A stretch of DNA of 64,000 nucleotides from Symbiodinium natans. Its lineage: Eukaryota > Sar > Dinophyceae > Suessiales > Symbiodiniaceae. The position numbers and the translations under genes were made by a program. Position 1 is the first letter of the stretch; every line of letters begins with the position of its first letter. The notes beneath the pieces are model-generated. The model saw only the letters and a list, made by a program, of their open reading frames with translations, had not been told where the DNA came from and did not search any database. Positions 10,430-23,529 of this stretch are shown here, one piece after another. Location: NCBI GenBank assembly GCA_905221605.1, contig CAJNDS010000585.1, forward strand, positions 45,274 through 109,273, in the 5' to 3' direction.

Positions 10430-13400
10430 CTATATATATATATATATATATAGATATCTATATATATATATATAGATATCTATATATATATATATATAGA
10501 TTGGTATTTAGACTTTATTTGTTCATACATACCTTCCCAAAACACCCCGCCCATTGCAAACACCCAAAGACCGATAAGTACACCCTTTAAGAAGAGAGAC
10601 ACAGCACCGAGGTCATATCGACATCCGGAATACTGTGTAGCTTATAACATTAATCCGAATCAAGGCCACATTATTCTGTGTCTCTCCACTCAGCTTTCTC
10701 AAACGCTGACGCTCTAACCCGAAACTTCTCTCTGTGTAGGGTTTAGATTTTAGACGCCAGGATCTTCCCGTGTATCAGACTTTGGCCTCCAGCAGCATCA
10801 AGACGGTGTTGCTCAGTCTGGGGCCCTGGCTTATTTTCTCTCTCTTATCGCTATGAAGACTGTTGCTATCATTATGACATTATGAGTTTAGAGGGCTTCA
10901 CTGGTACCCTTTCAGAAACATTGTTTCCCCTTCTAGTCAAATTTGGCGGCTTTGAAGGCTTGCCCCAACCAGGAAGACAAAGTCAGGGTTTAGGGTTTAG
11001 GATCCCATCCATGGATCCTATCATAGAGTCGCTCTAGGGCTACCCCGCGAGTAGCGGAATCTGACAAACTCCCAATTTTGGACCCCCAACCCCTAAATCC
11101 TATGAACCCTCCATCATAATCAGATAAACCTGAAGCCATACTTGCTAGATTCCCATAATGAACCTTAAACTCTAACCCTCGAACCCTTCTGAAGCCTTCA
11201 GACTCTAAACAATAAATCTGATGAAATCAACCCCCACACCCTAGACCAATAAGCCCTATAATCTCATAGGCCCGTAAACTCGAAACCCTAGAACCCCCTA
11301 AGCCCTAAACCCTAAATCTCACCAAATCAAAGCCCAACAACACATCGTCGACTTGAGGGTTTTATGGTTTTAGGGTGCAGGGCTCCAGGGTCCCGGACAT
11401 GCCTGAACACCCTAACCCTCAAGCCTGAGGCCCTAAACCCCCAAGCCCTAAACTCCCCACGCCCCCTGCCGCTCACTTTGAAGAGGCACGGGCCTCGATG
11501 GCACCTCGCTCCTGCGAGCCGGGCGCTTGGCTCTTCACCGGGGCTTTGCCCAAAAGGGTTCTTCTCAGACTTCGGGGCTGAAGTTAGAGGCGTTCTGGTT
11601 TAGAGTGGCAACCTGTCCGAAGTCGCTGTTTCCAGCAGCGGTCGGGTGTGATACCCACAAAGGACCACAAGTTATTGAACTGACCAGCTTCAGCCTCCCC
11701 GAAGCACCCAGAGCCACGAGGCTTGGTGTTGTGTGGAACTCTTCCTTGCCAAGGACGCCAGCAAAAGCAGAATCCCAAACCCGCACGGCTAAAGCCTTAA
11801 ATTGCAAGCAAGGTTTCTGCACTTGTCGAGGCTGTCTAGGGCTGTTAGGGGGTTGGGGGGGTTTAGGGCCTTTAGGGGCCATTAAAGTAGGAGCACCCTT
11901 CGAACACGATCCGAGGCAACAGAGGGCGACGGGTTTGCCCTTCTACAATCTTGACATCCCCTAGAACCTGTGACATCCGAGTTGTGGCGGATTGGGCCCG
12001 TTTAGGACCCCACAATCGGGTGCCCCTTTGGGTTCGCCCAGAGAATCCCTTCCAGGAGTTTGGGCGTGCCGTGGTGCTGAACACCCGGCTTGGCCCTGAG
12101 GTGGTCCTACGTGGGGCATCGTGGAACTGAAGAACGGAAGAGTGCAAATCCAGCAAAACGCGTGCCCCCCACCCCCACCAACTTCCGAAGGCCAGGGCCA
12201 GACGGTTCCGGTTGAGGTTCTCGGCGGCCAAAAGTCCCAGCTTAGCCATTCGACTTCTCAAGGAAGCGGCGCTTTTTCCCACCATCGGCGAGGCTTCGAG
12301 AGCCCCCAGACCCCACCCGGGTTACATATTTCGCTTTGGCATCGGCCGCGGCGTGTCTCCAAAACCTTAGGACCATCTAAGCTCCCTAAACTGTCAAACC
12401 TCAACGCTTCCCAAGGCTGGGTCCTATGCAGGCAGTGGTGGGGAAGGGGTGTTGTGCAGCATGCCGTGCAGCCCCGAGAATCATGAATCGCACAGGATCA
12501 GTCAGGGCCCTCTGCTCTCACCACCGACATCAAGCAGTTTGCAGCGATGTTGGTACAGGCGCATCTAGCTTTGCACAGAAAGCACCACGTTGAAGGCTCT
12601 ATTCTGTTCCGATTGCCTCTTAGCCTCATGTCGCCGATGGCCCCGGCCATACTCGAACAGCAACAAAGCGCAGTTTGCATGTTTTGCATTTTGCCTGTTC
12701 TGCTTGTCCGCCTTCCAGCGACTTGTGCGCGCAAGACCCGGCAAAGCGCAACCCGACATGGCAGAATCGCTGTTGTGTCTAATGCTGCCGCGAGGCTTAC
12801 ACAGAGAGCTCAGCCGCAACCATATTCGATCCTTTCAAGACTCAAGAAAGATGGTGTCAGCGTTGCGGAGTTCACTAGGCGTCCGAGGCTTTAAGGGCTT
12901 CAGGTCAAGGCTTCCTGGACCATGGCAACCCGAAAAGTGGTGCAGCAGAGTCGGGAATCAATCGCCATGATGGGCCCTTGGCGTGCCCTGGTCTTCGCTC
13001 TGTTTCTCGGGCGTTCTTTGGAGCCTTACACACAAAACCGACTCAACCCGAGACCCTCGTGTCTTCTTTCCCTTCTCAACAAAACAGCCCAGGATGTTGA
13101 GGGGGCAGAAAACACCTGAGGCTGCCAGCCTGTGCTGTGAGCAACAGCCCGAATCTGGAGAATCTCGTCACCCGGTAGCAGCGGTCTTCAGGGGTTTAGG
13201 CACGTTGGCAGTTCGGCGCCTGGGAGCACACGTCGACGTCAGGGCTTTTTCTCAAGGATGCCGGGGAGGTGGAAATTGGTGTTGGGGTTGGGATGGGTTG
13301 GGTCCGGGTGTGCGTCTTGGTCTGAGAACCCGACTGCCGTTCGACCCTGAAACATCACGAAGCCTGAGCTTTCCAGGCCAGGTCAAGAATGTCCCTGAGC

Positions 13401-14880
13401 CCATGTCTGGAAGACCCGAATGCAAAGCCAGCAATCCTGAGGTGGGTGCAGACCATCCGTTGGCGAATGGATGCGGCTTGCAAGCACCGACAAGCTTCAA
13501 GATTGAGGATTTGTGGTACCAGGTTCTCGTGAGTTTGGGAACCTTTCCAAAAGCTTCCTGCGAGAGAACTGAAGTTTTTATTGACATTTCTCCAGAAATG
13601 GGAAAATCTGTCTTACAGCTTCAGAGGGCTACGTCTTTCAGGGTTTAGGGTTTAGGGGCGGCCGTGGCATCTCTGAGACGCAACAAGAAAGGCACGATCT
13701 CCCTCGGGCCTGTGATCTGGGCCTCGGTGAAGAAGGCCTTGGGGAAGCCGTTTCGGGTCCTTGCAGTTCTTCGGGCCTTCGCATCCTAAATTGGACCACG
13801 CCAAACCCGACGCAAGATTCATCTCATACTGGGCTGTGCTTGGAAAATGCTCTTAGTTTGAGTTGGTTCTCTTTGAAGGGACCACACTTGGACTGAAAAT
13901 TGCAAGAGCGGTGAAGTAACAATCCTAAGATCCGCAAACTCCAAGCCAAAACTTGCCAGGACGGACTTCTCTGCGTGCAGGGCGCTGTGAACATGGCAAC
14001 GCTGGCGCATCTTCGAGTATGGACCCAAAATCTTTTCATCTTGCGGCAGTCCGGTCAGTAGCGGGACTTAGGGTTCAAGGGCTTGGGGTTTCGTAGGTTT
14101 GTACGTGCCCAAGGGCAAGCAGCTTAGTTTCGCGTTGACTCGGCCAGGTTGCCACCTCGTCATTGGGTAGCGTCGTGCTGGCCTCAGTCGGCTTTCCCTC
14201 CCTCAAGAATAGCTCGCAGAGGGTCGAGAAAGCAGGTCGCTGCGGAGTTTCCTTGCGCACGACTCGATGAAGCCTCGCCACGCGCAAGAACTCATCCCAG
14301 CCACCATCAGTGTCTTCTGGGATCATGCAGCACAGCTTGGAAGGTCATTTGAGCCTGATATCTTGTGTAGCAAGACCAAATTCCAGACTTGGTATCCCAT
14401 ACATATGCATTTGCAAGCGAACGGCAGTGAGCATGTAGGTGCGAGAAGTACCAGACATTCCCCTGCCACGCAGGTTTCCAAAGTCAGGAACTATCTTCAC
14501 CGGCACTGCTTGGAAATAGGATATGACCCGATGTATAGCATAACCTGTGGCCCCGATCCACACAACCGTGGACTGTATTCCGAGTTCTTCACCAGGTGCA
14601 TGCATCGCCAGGCACAGGTGTTGGCCGAGTCATTGTCAAAGGCGCGAATGAGATGACACTTCTTGAAACTTCTTGCGCTGTTGTATGCCTGCAAAGTTTC
14701 TTCTTTTCAAGGGTTCTCAGATTGCTTGTTGCTTGTCGCTGCTCCTTCTTGCTTGCGACATTGCGACCTCACTCTACCCGCATTAAGATGCCCGGCCTAA
14801 CGGCTGTACCGAGTTCTGCGCAAGAGAACACTGCTTTGCACTCTTTGCACTCTTAGCTCTGTCTTTGGCCAGGCCTCGAC
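9905..14880. other. Host DNA without a confirmed gene
   Basis: Besides the microsatellite, 10,980-11,460 is unusually rich in CCCTAAA/TTTAGGG-like motifs. Several frames look protein-like, including plus 12,922-13,119, plus 13,660-13,780 and minus 14,075-14,326 (contains WDEFLRVARLHRVV), but none has a recognisable motif and the strands conflict. They are recorded as possible exons only. Confidence 0.4.
10309..10500. repeat. Compound TA / TGTATG microsatellite
   Basis: A run of alternating TA, then about 17 tandem copies of a six-base TGTATG-type unit between roughly 10,350 and 10,428, then more TA with interspersed GATATC. An open frame across it is only the translation of the repeat. Confidence 0.95.
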
Positions 14881-17800
14881 TCCGCCCTGGCAAGCAAGCT
14901 TGAGAGCTTCTACGTGTGCCTCGGAGTTCAGCTAAGAAGAAGGGATCCCCTCTCTCTCCGACAGTGCACTTGATATTCGGGGGAGTTTTTCCCCTCTCTA
15001 AGCCACCTTCGCAGCTGCTGGAGCAGGCCATATTGTAACCTGACCAAATAGCTCGCGCCAAAACATGGCGAAACATGTCCAGGTTTAGCACGCGTTCAGT
15101 CTAAGCGCCTTTCGGGCTCTCCACTACAGAAAACATGATTAAAGCCCGAAAAAACCCCTAAAACTATAAACTCCGAAAAGCTGAAGCGAAAGTAAGGCAC
15201 AATTAAACCCATTCACAGAACAAAACATGTTTAACGCCAAAGAAACCCCTACGCATGCTAGTTGAACACGCCCTCTAGACCACCCTCTTTTCGAGGAGTA
15301 GCTCGACATTCTTGACACTTTACTTGAACCACCCTCTTTTCGGAGAGTAGCTTGCTTGACCAAACAGGTGTCATGGCTTTTCTCGGAAGGGCGGGAGACC
15401 ACTAGCAACCGCCCTTCCTAGACAGACCTGGAACTGTGGGCAGGTTATGGAGCCACGATTGCGTTGCACAGGTTTGTGTTGTATATGTAGGGTTTAGGCA
15501 CCCCCTTTGCGCCCTTCAATTTACATACTCGTGCCTGCAAAGTTCATAGTCCCACAAAGGGATAAACATGTCTTAAACTTTGCGGGCACGAGGAAGTAAA
15601 TTGAAGGACGCAAACCCTAAACTCCGGCCTACTTAAACTTGAAACACAGATTTGGGCCAGGTAAGGCCCCAGAGGTTTGTCGCATGTTTTGGTGAGGGCC
15701 CTGGAGGTTTGTCGTATGTCCTCTCCCTTCGTGTTCGTAGGGTTTGGTGAGGGCCCTAGAGGTTTGCTGCATGTCCCCTCCCTTCGTGCTTATAGGGTTA
15801 GGTTCATTTCGTCCTCATTTAACACTGCAATGATACTAACGGGAGTTTCTAGCGTTGATTTCATCTTCATTTCGTTGCCACGATTCCGATGTCTTCCGTT
15901 CAATTTCGTCGCAATGGCTCCGCCTGGTTTTTCTGTTCATTTCGTCTTCTTTTCGCTGCAATGATTCTGTCCAGAATTTCTTGCTTGCATTTCGTCGTCA
16001 TTTCGTCGCAACGGCCGCTTTTCCGCCGAATTTACTTGACTCAACCTCCTTTTGCGCTAAAAGGCCGTGTCAAAAATATCCCCTTTCCTTGTGTTTGTGC
16101 GAAAAGAGCGTGCCAAGAACAGTCTGGTCCCACGAAGGGAAATAAGTTTACCTCCCCGAAAAGAGGACGGTAGTAAATTGAGATGTTTCCCCCATAGTAG
16201 CCGGGCTTACGTCCCTGTACCACGTTTGGCGGAATATCATGTTCTCGACCAACCGGCAATTTCGTCTCGTTGCTAGTTAGCCATCGAAATTTGGTCATGG
16301 AGTCAAGCGATGGATCGCAAGGAATCCCAAACTCTATACTCCGGCCTAGTTAAACTTGAAGCACAGATTCGGGCGGTGAGGTGCCCTAGAAGTTTGTCGC
16401 TGTCCCCTCCCTTCGTACTCGTGGGGTTTGGTGAGGGCCCTAGAGGTTTGTCGCATGTCCCCTCCCTTGGTGCTCGTAGGGTTTGACCTACTCCCCGAAA
16501 ACAGCGTGGTTTAGAGTGCGTGTTCAACTAGCATCCGTAGGGTTTTTTTGGCGTTAAACATGTTTTGTTCTGTGAAAGGGTTTAATTGTGCCTTACTTTC
16601 GCTTCAGCTTTTCCGAGTTTATAGCTTTGGGGTTTTTTCGGGCTTGAATCATGTTTTCTGTTGTGGAGAGCCCGAAAGGCGCTTAGACTGAACACGTGCT
16701 AAACCTGGACATTTTTCGCGCGAGCTATATGGTCAAGTTCAAAGAGCCTGACCAAATAGCTCGCTCGCGCCAAAGCATGGCGAAACATGTCCGGGTTTAT
16801 AAGCAAATTAAGCTCGTTGAACTTTCGCACATAAAAAGGGGGGCTCCTTGGACGCCACGTTGGGAGAATAGTATAATATCACCCCCCCCCCCCCCCCCAA
16901 ACGTGTCCACGGAACCTATGTGGAAGCCGTTTGAATCTCCTCTCATCGTCTTGGGGCGGTTACTTGCGGTCTCCTGCCCTTCCTCCTGAAACTGTGTGCA
17001 GGTTATGGAGCCACGATGACATTACCAGCACAGGTTTTCGTTTCATATTTAGGGTTTAGGCACCCGCTCTGCGCCCTCCAATGTACTTACTCGTGCCCGC
17101 AAAGTTGAAACCACCATCTTTTGCGCGAAAAGACCTTAACCGTCTACAAGATTGTCTGATTGTCTTCCGACAAAGGCATGTGGTCGTAGTCCCACAGGGG
17201 ATAAACATCCATTGCCCGTTTTTTTGCAAACACAGTGTCGAAATGTCCATAAGACTCTGTTTCAATCTACTTAAACAACCCTCTTTTAGGGTTTTAGCAC
17301 AAAAAGAGGGTGGTTCCTTGGAAGCCGCGGTGGGAGAAAGTATAGTATTACCCCGAACGGCATTCCAAGGAACGCATGTCAAAGCCCTTTACTTTTGAAT
17401 CCCCTCTCATGGTCTTGAGGCGGTTGCTACAGGTCTCCTGCCCTTCCTAGACAGACCTGAAACTGTGGGCAGGTTGTGGGGCCACAGGTTTTTGGTTATA
17501 CTATGGGGGAAACATCTCAATTTACGACCACCTTCTTGTAAGGGAAGTAAACTTACTTCCCTTGGAGGGACTAGACATTTTTTGGCAAGGTCTTTTCGCA
17601 TACAGGCGGGTGGTTCAAGTAAATTCGCCGGAAGAGCGGCCGTTGCAACGGAATGAAGACGAAATGCAAGCAAGAAATTCTGGACAGAATCATTGCAACG
17701 ACATGAAGACGAAATGAACAGAAAAACCAGGCGGAGCCATTGCGACGAAATGATGACGAAATGAACGGCAGACATCGGAATCGTGGCAACGAAATGAAGA

Positions 17801-19480
17801 TGACATGATTTCTTGAATTGAATGCTATAAACTGCCAGTTGTATCATTGCATTGAAATGAGGACGAGATCAACCTTACCCTACGAGCACGAAGGGACGGC
17901 CCATGCGACAAACTTCTAGGGCCTTGACCGAACCCGACCTGCACGAAGGGAGGGGACATGCGACGAACCTCTAGGGCCCTCACCTGGCCCATATCTGTGT
18001 TTCAAGTTTAACTAGGCCGGCGGAGTTTGGGGTTTGCGTCCTTCAATTTGCCACTCGTGCCCGCAAAGTTTCAGACATGTTTATCCCTTCGTGGGGATAA
18101 GTTGAAGGGCACAGAAAGGGTGCCTAAACCCGCAATATAAAGCAAAAACCTGTGTGGATAACGCAACCGTGGCTCCACAACCTGCCCACAGTTTCAGGTC
18201 TGTCTAGGAAGGACAGGAAACCTTTAGTAACTGCCCCAAGACGATGAGAGGGGATTCTAAGGGCCTCCCTGTTTTGTGCGAAAGTTCAAAGAGCGTAATT
18301 TACTTGTAACCATTTGGTCAAGCTCTTTGAACTTGACCAGATAGCTCGCTGCAAAATCATGGCCAGTCTAGGCGCCTTTCGGGCCCTCCGCGACAGAAAA
18401 CATGTTCAAAGCCGAAAAAGCCCTAAAGATATAAACCTAACAAATTGAAGCGAAAGTAAGACGCAAAAACACGCAAAGATGTAAACCGTGAAAAATTGAA
18501 GCGAAAGTAAGACGCAGTTAAACGCCTTTGCAGAGAAAAACAGCCGAAAAAAACCTACAGATGCTAGTGACCACGATCTTTAAACCACCCTCTTTCGGGG
18601 GAGTAGATCTAACCCTACGAGCACACTCGTGACGAAGGGAGGGGAGATTCGACAAACCTCTAAGTTTAAACCACCCTCTTTTTCTGCGAAAAGACCGTGT
18701 CAAAAACGTCAATAAGACTCTCTTCCCACAAAGGAACATGGTCGTAGTCCCACGAAAGGATAGACATCCCTTATTTAAACTTTGCGGGCACGAGGAAGTC
18801 AATTGAAGGGCGCAAACCCGAAACTCCCGCCTAGTTACAGTTAAAACACAGATTTGGGTCGGGTGAGAGCCAAGGAGGGTTGTCGCATGTCCCCTCCCTT
18901 CGTGCTCGTAGGGTTTTGTGGCCCCAGAGGTTTGTCGCATGTCCCCTCCCTTCGGGCTCGTAGGGTTTGGTGAGGGCCCTAGAGGTTTGTCGCATGTCCC
19001 CTCGCTTCGTGCCTGCAGGGTTTTGTGAGGGCCCTGGGGGTTTGTCGCAAGTCCCCTCCCTTCGTGCTCGTAGGGTTAGGTTCTTTTCGTCTTCATTTCA
19101 CTGCAATGATAGCCGCCGGGAGTTTATTGCATTCATTTCAAGATGTCTTCTGTTCATTTCGTCTTCATTTCGTCGCACTGGCTCCGCCTGGTTTTTGTGC
19201 TCACGTCGTCTTCATTTTGCTGCAATGATTCCGCCTGAATTTCTTGCTTGCATTTCGTCTTCATTTCGTTGCAACGGCCGCTCTTCCGGCGAATTTACCC
19301 GCCTGTATGCGAAAAGACCTTGCCAAAAAATGTCTAGTCCCACGAAGGGAAATACATTTGCTTCCCCTAAAAGAGGGCGGTAGTAAGTTGAGATGTTTCC
19401 CCCATAGTAGCCGTGCTTACGTCCCTGTACGCCGTTTGGCGGAATATAATCTTAACGCTACGCGAGCCGCCTCGGCCCGG
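14880..19480. repeat. Mosaic of direct and inverted copies of a dispersed repeat family
   Basis: At least three modules recur. (a) A unit of about 55-60 bp containing GAGGTTTGTCGCATGTCCCC and a CCTTCGTGCTCGTAGGG block repeats in tandem near 15,690-15,800, 16,380-16,490 and 18,850-19,080, and inverted near 17,880-17,990. (b) A block rich in TTTCGTCTTCATTTCG occurs at 15,800-16,020 and 19,080-19,280, and inverted at 17,640-17,870. (c) A block containing GCGCCTTTCGGGC and AAAACATG lies near 15,100-15,220, inverted at 16,550-16,690, and again near 18,370-18,540. Open frames here are artefacts of repetition. Similar short motifs recur near 20,030-20,170 and 59,700-60,000. Confidence 0.75.
16881..16898. 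repeat. C homopolymer within the repeat mosaic
   Basis: An 18-base run of C on the plus strand, inside the repeat mosaic. Confidence 0.9.
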
Positions 19481-19540
19481 CCCGGCGCATCCGCGTGAGC
19501 ATGGCGATTCCGCAGCGCCCAAGTCGCTGGACCCCAAGCA

Positions 19541-19690
19541 ATAAGGGTTAGGTTTAGGGTTCCGGGTTTATGGTTTAGGGTTGAGGGTTAGTTTAGGGTT
19601 GAGGGCTTAGGGCTCAAGGTTTACGGTTTGGGGTTTAGGGTGTTTTTGGGTTTAGAGTGCAAGGCTCAAGGTTCAGGGTTGAGGGTTGAG
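19541..19690. repeat. Decayed interstitial telomere-like repeats
   Basis: About 150 bases consist almost entirely of GGGTTTAGGGTT-like units with substitutions such as GAGGGTT, GGGCTTA and TCAAGGTT. TTTAGGG is the plant-type telomere unit also reported for dinoflagellates. Shorter examples occur near 10,985, 13,640, 45,900 and 54,270-54,305. Confidence 0.65.
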
Positions 19691-20199
19691 ACGGTTCGGC
19701 TTGGATTGATCATAAAGTTGAGCCAGGCCCCTCAAGCAGGGGGGGCAGGGGGGGGGTTTGGATTCGAGTTCCAGGCGCAAGACTCAGACTCTTCGGCTCG
19801 TGTCACTTCATGCATCCCCGCCGTGCCCACAGGTGCAGGTGGGGGGGGGGTGGCGGTGGGGGGTGGGGGGGGGTGGGGGCTTGCGGACCTACCCATTTGA
19901 GGCAAAAAAAGGGATCCGAAAAAGGGCTTTGGCTTGGAAGTAGAGAGCGGCGTCAAATCCAGGCCTCTAGCATTGTATGGGGCACCCGTTCGTGAAAGGA
20001 AATTACCCTTTGACAATGAATGGCAATTACGTCTCGTTGCTAGTTGGCCATCGCAATTTGGTCATGGAGTCAGGGGATGGATCCCAAGGAAATCCTAAAC
20101 TCTATACTCCGGCCTAGTTAAACTTGAAGCACAGATTCGGGCCAGGTGAGGGCCCTAGAAGTTTGTCGCATGGGAAACATTAAATACAGTTTAGACAAA

Positions 20200-20270
20200 T
20201 ATGTATGTATATATATATATATATACATATTTATATATATATATATGTATACATATTTATATATTTATTT
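20200..20270. repeat. TA-rich microsatellite at the 5' edge of a retroelement
   Basis: Alternating TATATA and ATTTAT units directly precede the reverse-transcriptase remnant. This may be the original target or slippage at the insertion edge. Confidence 0.8.
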
Positions 20271-21430
20271 ACTGTTTTTTGTTAACGAAAGGCCTCCGTC
20301 AAGGCTGCCCACTTTCCCCATACCTCTTTAGTCTTGTGTTAACTCACCTCTTTCACGACGTAGAAACTTCTTACCAGCAAACTTTTGGCAAAATTGCAGG
20401 TGTCTTTCACGTACCCACTCTCCTTTGGGACTTAGAGTATGCAGATGACACAGTTCTCCTTTCCACCTCCGCTTTGGTTTTAAACCGCCTCCTCCACCTG
20501 GTCCAATTCCACGGTGCGTCGCGTAGTCTCTACCTCAACCAAGAAAAATGTGAACATTTAAACTTGCACTCCACGCAAGGAATTTACTATTCGCCCTTTA
20601 TCGACTCTCCCTGTGCTTGCAACTGCTGTGGTGGCACGTGCCCCACAGGACCTTTGGTCCCTGAGGCCTCGGAGATCAAATATAGGGGTTTACTTGGATG
20701 ATACTTCCAGTAATGCAAAACACTTACGCTATCGTATTTTGCAGGCGGTCTCGGCAGCAAAGCAACTCAAAAATCTCATGTCCCATTCTTCTCTTCCTCC
20801 TTCTTGGAAGCTTCAGGTATATCGTGGCATAGTCCAGGCGATACTTCTTTACTCCTCTGAGAGCATTCAGTTTACTCCTTCTCAGTTGATTCATATGGAT
20901 TCTATGCATTATAAGCAGCTTCGCAGAATTTCTAAGACGAAATCCTCCTACTACCACCGAGTCCTTAATCCCACTGAAGCCCAATGCTCTAACCAATATT
21001 TACATGACCTTGTCCACGCTTAGGGAGCCTCCATCTCAACTGTACTCCCAAAAGAGATTGCAAGTCTTGGGTCATATTTTGCGACACCCACACTCTCAGA
21101 GAGTATATTAGTACTTTTCAAAAGTGCTCACTCCTATCCCCGTGCCTCTGGCCCCCATCGCAGGGACCCCGCCTTCATTGGAGCGCTTCTTGCCTAACAG
21201 AAGCATTTGATAGGATCATTTACCTTCTTTCAGATGCTGCACCTTCCCACTCGGACCTGTCTCACTCCTTCTTCAAAATACCAACTCTCTCAGATGTCCG
21301 GACTAGGCATTCCTCCACCGGTATCGTGAATCTTGATAACACGACCCTACTACGAAGGGTTGGGCCTTCCTCGCAGGATAGAACCCAATGGAATCGGGTG
21401 GTACATAGGCCTCTCAGAAAATAATTTCGC
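20270..21430 (+). pseudogene. Non-LTR retrotransposon reverse transcriptase, 5'-truncated and frameshifted
   Basis: The frame to about 20,700 carries two reverse transcriptase hallmarks, RQGCPLSPYLFSLVL (finger/palm) and, about 40 residues later, EYADDTVLL with the catalytic YADD box. Around 20,690 the match moves to another frame (GVYLDDTSSNAKHLRYRILQ), as expected for the thumb region. Later blocks lie in yet other frames: RLQVLGHILRHPHS near 21,060 and DRTQWNRVVHRPL near 21,380-21,415, both typical of LINE-type C-termini. The 5' part (endonuclease and early RT motifs) is absent. The element is therefore a dead, 5'-truncated copy. Its AT-richer composition extends to about 21,700 and includes an imperfect hairpin at 21,637-21,657. 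Confidence 0.85.
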
Positions 21431-21699
21431 TGTATGCCTTGACCTACAAAACAAAATATCGGGCAGCTGTCTCGAGACACAACGATGGGATGCCTCAGTT
21501 TTCACCAAAGGAGCTGGCCACTTGCTTTGGTTGTGTTTTACCTTGTTGTTGGGATTGACATTAGTCTTTATTGTCCTATCTCGTATTCTTAGTTCATTGA
21601 ATTCCAATACTCATATTAAATAGATTGAAGAAATTAAACTCTCCAGCCTGGAGTTTAATATTCTAATGTATTTATTGTGCGGGCTTTAAAAAATATCAA

Positions 21700-23524
21700 A
21701 TACATTAAACGTATGAAGTTTCAGACTGGCGTACATTCCGGAAATATTAAAGCACTAAATTCAAGCCGTCCAGCGTCGAATAGACCCTAGTACTCCTTCC
21801 TAGGGGGGGAGAACATACGCAGGCTTCCCTGTGCTTTTGGCGAATTACCCCCCGCCCGTTTCAAGGGCTTCCGGGACCTCTCTGAGGGTTTCGGGGGACG
21901 GATTGATCTGATAGCGGGCGAATTTCACACGGCTTCTGCACGATCCGCGCGCGATTCCCAAGCGCGAAGAGGTTCGTTCTTATTTTTTCATTTTTCCGAT
22001 TCCTGTTGCAATGATGGTTCTCGCCTTGTTCTTGGCTTTCTTCGGCAGCCCATGCTTACCAAATCTGCACGAGGTTGGCTGGCGGTGCCATTAGCTTGAC
22101 TCTGGGCAGCACAGAGGGCGGCAAGCCAGTCTTGAGATGGTCAGCCCGATGGCACTGGCATTGTTCCAAGGAAAGCTATAGTTGAGGAGGTGAAGAACTA
22201 TGGATCCAACATCGACCAGGTTCTCAGCGCTCTTGCGGGCTTACGGGTTGGCTCTGAAAAACAGACTCGACAAGAAACATGTGATGCACGTTCCTATTCA
22301 GAAGTCGTGAGGATCAGGCGCGTGATGATTCAAGAAAAGGTTGCTCTCAACCTCGTACAACCGCGTAACGTGCCGTACATGCAGAAAACGAAGACTCTCC
22401 GCTCTCGCAAGGCCTCCATCAAGACCTCCCCGATTGATCAGTCCCAGCTGAAAGAGGCCGAGACTCCCGAAATGCAGAATCTGGTGCTTGGGAGCTGGGG
22501 CTTAGCGGCTTAGCGTTGAGAGTTTACAGTCCATATATCGCGGTTCAGGTGGGATCCTTTTGGGGGGGGGCTCCCTGCAGCACCGACACCTGTGCGAGTA
22601 TAAGAATGTGGAAGAGGATCTTTTGTCAAAGGGCTTTAGGGGCCAAGATAGAAGAATATGCTTGTTGTCTGATCCGGGTCTCCGAGGTGAGCTTCAGTGT
22701 GTCGTCGCCCACACCACGGCTCTACAGCCTGCCAAGCATGCGAGCTGCTGAGCGCGAGGGCTTCGGGACGTTGAGGGGGTTTGGGGCTCAAGTTTTTTAA
22801 GCTTCAGGGTTTTGATGTTTATTGGTCATGAGGTGTGTTGGTGGCCTGTAGATCCTTGGGCTCTGACTGAGCACTGCTTACTAATAAGGTCATCCGGTAC
22901 ATGACTTCTAAAGAGTTATATAGGGATGTTTAAGGTAGCGTACGAGTGGTTCTATAAGGGGATGTAAGGTGTTGTCATGAAGGTTGTTTATAAGGTAGTG
23001 GGATATAAGGTACGAAATCCCCCCATGAAGGTTGGGTTGTCGAGCATTCTCAAAAAGTCCGAAGACCTCAGAAGAGGCCGGAGCTGGCGGGGCACAGAAG
23101 CCTCTGGCTGCTGGCCGCGCTGGCACTTCCGGCATGTTTTGTCTTTGGATGGTGTCGTTGAATTTCGGGCTTGGCAGGTTTGAGGGCATTCTGAACGGGG
23201 TCGCATGCAAGTATTACCACGCAAGAGAGCGAATGCCAAACAGGTCTCTTGAATCTGTTGAAGGGTCTCAAGGAAGCGGGCAAAGGCCATGAGAAGTGCT
23301 GGTAAGGATATGTAAGGATCCATGATATCGAGTGACTGCGGCCGTGAGCCGTCTGTGGTCAAAGTCGTGTCCTTGTCCGCATGTGGCTTTGCTCGGATTC
23401 GTAACCGCATCACAAGCGACGCCCGAAAGACATGTGTGAGAAAGCAGGAGCTCCTGGACCCCAAGCCCTATGCACCCTATAAACCCACAAAACAAACCCT
23501 ATAAGCCCTCAACCAAATGATCCC
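21700..23524. other. Host DNA without a confirmed gene
   Basis: Contains open frames on both strands, notably minus 22,988-23,464 (contains SLPALLMAFARFLETLQQIQ) and plus 22,560-22,751, but neither has a recognised motif or clear splice edges. It is the left flank of the inserted element. Confidence 0.45.
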
Positions 23525-23529
23525 AAAAC
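23525..23529. other. Left target-site duplication AAAAC
   Basis: AAAAC immediately precedes the left terminal inverted repeat and is repeated at 43,400-43,404 immediately after the right one. The sixth base does not match (C before the left copy, A after the right), so the duplication is 5 bp as seen. Confidence 0.75.

Noticed and set aside
10315-10590. A frame of YIYIYI and CVCVCV
   Set aside because: Pure translation of the TA and TGTATG microsatellite.
15677-16173. Several Phe/Ser-rich open frames
   Set aside because: They are translations of the repeated TTTCGTCTTCATTTCG block and recur in the inverted copies.
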